From: Thuidium tamariscinum | Lineage: Eukaryota; Streptophyta; Bryopsida; Hypnales; Thuidiaceae | Direction: 5' to 3' | DNA: 64,000 nt | NCBI GenBank assembly: GCA_947034885.2 | Contig: OX344754.2 | Coordinates: forward strand, 20,416,501-20,480,500 | Shown: positions 59,501 to 64,000 of the stretch, one piece after another | How the letters are laid out: each line of letters opens with the position of its first letter | How positions within the stretch are numbered: position 1 is the stretch's first letter | The notes under the pieces: model-generated | The model's database searches: none | Told to the model about the DNA's origin: nothing | Seen by the model: the letters and a program-made list of their open reading frames with translations, nothing else | Made by a program: the position numbers and the translations under genes

Positions 59501-61963
59501 TCATTCTTTTCTCTGCGCAAATCATAATGCAGAATTTCTTTGGAACATAAGCGTATCGGTGTCCATCAGGTCGTTGAATTTTCCACACCTGAGCAAGAAG
59601 TTCGTCAAGCTTTCCACTGAACGAAAATGCAGCAAACAAGTCTCCATTGTTCGTCAGGTACCTACAATACTCGTGCAACATCGTAGCTAATTAGCCATAT
59701 TCTTGAAAACAAATAACGACCCCAGGGTAGAGTAGGTATCATCCACCCGAAAGTCGTCATAAGTCCATTACACCTATACAACTTTCAACATTACACGCAT
59801 TACGCTTCTAACATGGGAATTTGAAGCTAGAGGGAGTAGAGTTCTTCATATCTTTGACGATCAATTGTTGAGCAAAAACGCTTGATAAGATGTTATGCTT
59901 AACCTACACTTTTAACCAATTCTGTGTCTAAGATTCTATCCTAACTCAAGTAGTCACTCTTGCCTTGCATCCAATTGAGGTTTAGTTTCTCTCACCCGCC
60001 ATCTTCACCAAGTTTTGGGGTCACTGGCCAAACCTCACGCGGATATTCTGTCTGCAACCCATGACAAGACAGCAGATTGTAAATGATGAGCACATCATAA
60101 ATTGAAATTTCAAAACAGACCAAGATCGAGAATTCTCTATTTAAACCAGCACAACCGTTCAAGACAGGCCATGCAGAAGAGAAGGAAGAACTCAAAACTC
60201 AAAACTTTGTTACCTGCAGACCCTAAATCCTGATATTACCTGATTGAAAACGATAATGTCTGCATCGGAAGTGCTGTACTTCTTCACAGCCTGCCAAAGA
60301 GGAATTCATCATTTTTATGAATGTAAGGAACATGATCTTCAGTAAAATTAAATTATTTTAAGCATTTTCAGACATCAAAGAGCGGCTGACCATGGGGAGG
60401 CAAGACCATGGTGTACTTTATGCAGAGACCTTCCCATGATTCATCAGCAGGGCCATCTATGATCATCTACATGTGCCTACTTAGAAGATGTTTATGTCAC
60501 TATCCAAAACATTCGGTTCACAACTTTTCAAGAAATTCAATGAGGTAATTGGGATGGATGTCCAAAGATTACAAAAAATCTAATTTTACTGAAAGTTTTT
60601 AAGCCCTCAGCACAATGCAGCTCGTAGAAACCACTCCCTCAAGCAACAAAGTCCTGCAAATTTATACCTGTTTCACAGATCTGTCAGTGTTGTCAGAGGT
60701 TGACAGAACCAACAACACCTTCGCATTGTATTTGGCATTTAGCACCTGCATCATATCAGCACCTTCAAACTTGAGTAAAGAAAGTGGTGATCATGCCACC
60801 AGTTACTTCCTGATCTATTCGGTCTTTGCAAACACAGAAATAAACTGAAAGGGACAAAAGAGTTGATGCCTCTATTTGTTGCACAGCCAGATCCACAAAA
60901 GTCTGCTCACTGCGAATTTCAACGAGCGACCTGCGTACAAGACGTTCTTGAACACCTTGTTTGTCTTGATTTTGTTATGCTTTTATTGTATAACAACATA
61001 TTTACTAATGACTTATTACATGCGTAGCAGATCATTCCAACTTCGACAAAAAAATCTATGTAGCTCGATCAAGAGGAACAACTATGAGAGAACTAACAAG
61101 ACTATTAGAGCCTCTGACAGACCACTGCTTTATTACCTCTGTCAAAAGAACTAGAAAGATTAAGTGATTTTGCGAAAAGACAAGCAATATAAAACTCAAA
61201 CACATATTCAAATTAAAAGAGAAATTTTTATCTCATCCAAAGACCTCCTTTAATGAGCAGGTTTGAGTTGGTATTGTTATGCTTTACAAACCCTAGATGA
61301 TTAATTTCGGCTGTCAATAATGAGAGCATATATAGTTGGTGGACTTATACTTGGGTTGCGTAGTCCCCAAGGATCGACCAAGAGAGCCGCATAACTTGAC
61401 CACAATCAGCTTGTCCAATAATACCTTGCATTTCTCATGGTCTACCAAAGACAAAACCCCACAGGCAATGCAATTAGGGTTTTTGCTCTTAAAAGTCCAT
61501 TTACACTTGCAAGTGGCGAGTCCACAGGGAATTCGCAATGGCAAGAGGAAGGCATCGGTACCATCGAGGATGCGAGGAAGGTTGTGGTAGGGCAGCACTT
61601 TAAGGTCGGTGCGCGGGTTGATCTTATCCCACGCAATAGGCTCCTCGCTCTTACTGCAAACCCAGAGAAACCCCAGCGGTCACCAAAAACTCCAAACCCT
61701 AATCGTTGAGTTTCACCTCACTTATCAAGCAATCTCAAGCGGATTGCTCAATATTTGCAGTCTCATGAATGCTGGAATACACATCGAAGAAGCGCTGCTA
61801 CCTTAGAGTGCCGGAAATGACCGAATTCGCAGTGGAAGTGGAAATGTGGGACGCAAAGAGGGTACCTTTGTTGATGCAAAGCCCAGCGCTCGAGCTTCTG
61901 CACGGCGCGGCTAAGGCGCGGTGCCACGGACATGCTCTCCATGCCCGTCACGCCCGACGACAT
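53590..61963 (-). CDS. UDP-glucose pyrophosphorylase-like protein with altered active site and C-terminal extension, 23 exons, 597 aa
   Basis: Exons, 5' to 3': 61963-61866, 61653-61562, 61441-61351, 60930-60870, 60745-60668, 60290-60240, 60051-59996, 59661-59589, 59434-59368, 59264-59218, 58729-58664, 58453-58421, 57684-57635, 57509-57440, 57102-57037, 56983-56912, 56835-56767, 56511-56428, 56289-56188, 54898-54794, 54639-54568, 54346-54315, 53848-53590. All join in phase. Family marks: EEPIAWDKINPRTDL, LLDKLIVVKL, IANGDNLGATVDL (207-219), YCMEVTPKT, NTNSSWVNLKAVKRLVE, QLQTASGAP, VPRRRFQPIRATADLLL (390-406), SDLYTV, SLRAIGDVWFG and IEIPDG of the C-terminal beta-helix. UGPases make UDP-glucose from UTP and glucose-1-phosphate, normally with about 470 residues. 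Odd points: the glycine loop is LCGSLGRSLGTTQPKS (80-95) instead of LNGGLGTTMGC.GPKS, GHGD is NNGD (180-183), PVK(A/T)TSD is PIRATAD, exons 16-17 add 47 residues, and an acidic 96-residue tail follows. No transit peptide is evident. Catalysis is doubtful. Confidence 0.82.
55195..55915 (-). mobile_element. Non-autonomous DNA transposon, 721 bp, TCTT target duplication, in an intron
   Basis: The left end GGGTGAATGCAAGAAACACT is repeated exactly, inverted, at the right end (21-bp terminal repeats). TCTT occurs at 55191-55194 and 55916-55919. Near its left end TTTTTTGGGAGTATTTTAAA matches the minus strand of the 1764-2497 element near its right end (TTTTTTCGGGAGTACTTTAA), so the two are the same family in opposite orientation. 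A frame of 90 codons inside (55458-55730) shows no transposase motif. Confidence 0.85.
55929..56057 (+). repeat. Short dispersed repeat, second copy
   Basis: It matches 18771-18905 in the same orientation: TCAAAATGGGAGGTTGTAGA, GACAACCCCATTTCCATT, GAGATGAGTGGCCATA and CTAATTGAAAGT. A third, inverted copy lies at about 57950-58040, in the intron between exons 12 and 13. Confidence 0.6.
58875..59099. mobile_element. piggyBac-like MITE, 225 bp, TTAA flanks, in an intron
   Basis: TTAA lies at 58871-58874 and 59100-59103. The ends are CCCCTAAGTGCCCAAA and, inverted, CCAATAAGTGGTGAAA. It sits in the intron between exons 10 and 11 of the pyrophosphorylase-like gene. The interior does not resemble the other small MITEs, so it is a separate subfamily. 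Confidence 0.75.
61442..61561 (-). other. 120-nt stop-free intron 2 (exitron-like)
   Basis: Between exons 2 and 3 the minus strand has GATG|GTACCG and TTGGTAG|ACC. The interval is 120 nt, a multiple of three, and contains no stop codon in the reading frame. Splicing gives PRILDDHEKCKVLLDK, which fits UGPase spacing. Retention would add 40 residues that are rich in cysteine (pattern C-x5-C-x-C, later C-x2-C). Confidence 0.55.
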
Positions 61964-62464
61964 GGTCCCCGCGGTTGCTGGTAGAGGCGCTTGCAATTTG
62001 CACTTGCTGCTGCACGAGCTTCTCGTCCACTGCTCCTCCACTCGACGTTTCTTCCGTAAGGGTTCCAGCGCCTCGGATCCTTCAATCTCTGAGAAAACTC
62101 AGAGAGGAACAAAAAATTTGTGAATGAATTTGTGAAAACCATTTTGTAAAATCTGTGAAAATGGTGGGTTAGTTTCCTCTCGAAATCAGTAGGAATCTCT
62201 GCTACTGACGCACCTTCAAACTCTCATTGAAGTGTCGTGCCACGAATTTGAACTTGAATTCGCTGGCGATGCAATCCTGGCGATGGCGATGAGTTCTGAT
62301 AAGGAAACGCTATCAGAATTGAGAGTCCTGTCTAGTTCAGTGTCTTCTGTCAAAGAGGCCGAAAAGGGTTCAAATTCTTTGGGGGGCTTTCCATATCTCC
62401 TTGACCTCCTCTTGGGTTCTCGGAGGACCAAGTGTTGTGTAAGCGTTGTTTTTTTGGGTACCAT
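61964..62464 (-). promoter_or_regulatory. Probable 5' leader and promoter region of the pyrophosphorylase-like gene
   Basis: GC-rich composition continues upstream of the start codon to about 62,470. The frame of the start codon is open for a while upstream but has no ATG before a TGA. A leader intron is plausible, with donor GAAG|GTGCGT near 62213 and acceptor TTTCTCAG near 62088. An ATG-initiated upstream frame of 82 codons (62464-62216) lies in the putative leader; it could be an upstream open frame or a chance reading. Confidence 0.4.
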
Positions 62465-62619
62465 TTGATACTTGTATGGGAATAAATAAATAAAATTGAT
62501 GCACTTTGGGTGTACATTGAATGTTTATAGGTGAGGTAATTGAACCTAATTATGACCCCTTTCTAACTCATATTCTAAGAGATTCTTGCTTGAATTGTAC
62601 TTTCTCAATTGTTGGAGGA

Positions 62620-64000
62620 TGAAGGTCACTTTTCAATCAAAAAACACTTAAAACTTCCATTTTTGTTGCATTCATTCAGGAATATAGAAAAGTATATTTA
62701 TTTTAAAATCTAGCTGTATTTACTTATACTTCACTTGTCCAAGATCATGTTGTAAAAATTTCATGAATTTTGACCACTCAAATTGGAAGATATTAGCATT
62801 CAAAGTTGAAAAAAAAATTAATTTAAAAGTGTTCTACAATTTTAGATGACTTTAGTTGCCATTTGTTGAAACTTATTGTTTTGTAGACCTTGAATTTTTT
62901 TCTTAAAATTTTGTTGAAAAACTGAGTTGAAAGTTGAGGACAAAATTTTTTAATTTAGAAATAAAAATAAAAAGACACTTGATATTCATTCTTAAAAAAT
63001 TATTGAGTAGAAATAGATCCAAGATTGAAAGAAAAACTAAATTATTCATAAGTCTAAGATGGAATTGAAAGTTTGAAACACTATGATTCCAATAGACAAG
63101 TGAGATTGTTGTAACAATCAAACTTAATCTTGCTAAGCAATTTTTCTTTTTAAATTGTGAAAATTGCACTCAAAAATGGATATTATAAGTTATTTTTTCA
63201 AGAAGATGCTCAAATTGTCCCCAAAAAAAGATTGTTTGTCATTTTCAAGAATTTGTGGATTTTTTTTGTACTAGATAAAAAAATTATATTTAAGATGGTA
63301 TAACTTTTTTTCTTGGGCTCTAATTGAAACTAATTTTGTATATATGAATGTATATATGTGTGTCTATATATATACATATTCCCATGAAGATAATAAATTT
63401 TTTCTGATGAGAATTTTGAAGAATTTCACTAAAAATTGAGGTTATAGGAACCTATTTGAAATCCATTTTATCTTATTAGGGAACAATGGTCATTTACGAA
63501 TTAATTCATAAGAACATAGTATAGTTTTTGAGCTCTTTGACATTTATTTTTGGCTATTATTCAAAATATTTTTTACCACAATATATTTTCATCAAAAACA
63601 CTGTAAAAATGCCATTTCTAGTACAAGTACCAAATTTATAGAAAAAAACATTTCTAAAAATATATAATTGTACAATCTTATAAAACATTGGTTTGAAAAG
63701 ATGTGAGAAAAAAGTTCACAAATTTTCATTGTATAGATCATAAGATATTAGCATTTGAGTTGAAAAAATAAATAAAAATTGGGACCTACAAATAAATGGG
63801 TACCTACACTTTACAAAGTTACATTTGTATAAAAAAAATGTCCAAAAATTTCAAATCATTTGGAACTGTTCATCATATAGGAAAAAAGAAGTAGAAAGAA
63901 GTAAACAAAATGATTCAAAATATTAAATTTTTAAGAATTTAGTTGTGGAATTGAAAATTCTAATCCCAACAATTGTAATGTTGTAATAAATAGTCTACAA
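62620..64000 (+). repeat. Two degraded copies of the 0.9-kb TTAA-element core, second cut by the window end
   Basis: About 62640-63240 follows the core of the 38277-39199 element (GAAGATATTAGCATT.AAAGTTG, TGAGTTGAAAGTTG, TTCAAGAAGATGCT). About 63590-64000 follows the core at 41370-41830 (CTGTAAAAATGCCATTTCTA, ATTAGCATTTGA, TTTCAAATCATTTGGAA). Terminal CCCCTAA motifs were not found for these two, so they are truncated or eroded. Confidence 0.5.

Noticed and set aside
61314-61598. Continuous 94-codon reading through the second intron as a single exon
   Set aside because: Splicing out 61442-61561 restores the spacing expected for the UGPase N-terminal region; retention is kept only as a possible variant.
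1-64000. tRNA, rRNA and CRISPR arrays
   Set aside because: No cloverleaf with convincing A and B boxes, no rRNA core sequence, and no regularly spaced identical repeats were found by eye; a covariance-model scan was not possible.

Overview
This window looks like nuclear DNA of a green plant, most likely an early-diverging land plant (moss, liverwort, hornwort, lycophyte or fern) or a close streptophyte relative. The reasons are three spliced genes of plant-type families with GT-AG introns, GC-richer exons set in very AT-rich DNA, and large gene-poor stretches made of decayed repeats. No bacterial, organellar, rRNA, tRNA or CRISPR signature was seen. The exact lineage cannot be read from the sequence.

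Layout. 1-15,050 is gene-poor and repeat-rich. 15,050-19,731 is a plus-strand gene for a divergent cyclin-box protein (five coding exons, 357 aa, long leader). 19,732-48,110 is another gene desert packed with transposon remnants. 48,111-50,866 is a plus-strand gene for a plant UspA-like protein related to the N-terminal module of plant receptor-like cytoplasmic kinases, but without the kinase (two coding exons, 443 aa). 53,590-61,963 is a minus-strand, 23-exon gene for a UDP-glucose pyrophosphorylase-like protein (597 aa). It has altered active-site motifs, a 47-residue insertion encoded by two symmetric exons, and an extra C-terminal region of about 96 residues. 62,215-64,000 returns to repeats. 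The three genes share no obvious pathway.

The most interesting content is the mobile DNA. About fifteen non-autonomous elements (0.2-1.7 kb) share ends reading CCC(C/T)(T)AAA and are flanked by TTAA or a one-base variant. These are piggyBac-like hallmarks, supported by a nested insertion and by an inverted-repeat partner arm that keeps a single TTAA as an empty site. A second family has ends GGG(T/A-rich)TGCAAGAAACACTT and 4-bp target duplications (GCCA, TCTT); a dispersed repeat provides a precise empty site for it. There is also a CACTA foldback element with a TAT duplication, and an element with perfect 22-bp terminal inverted repeats, an AAGT duplication and a core of ~22-bp tandem repeats. 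Several smaller foldback elements are present. No transposase was found, so all appear non-autonomous. All exon models come from reading splice signals, frame and family motifs by eye, not from alignment software or transcripts.
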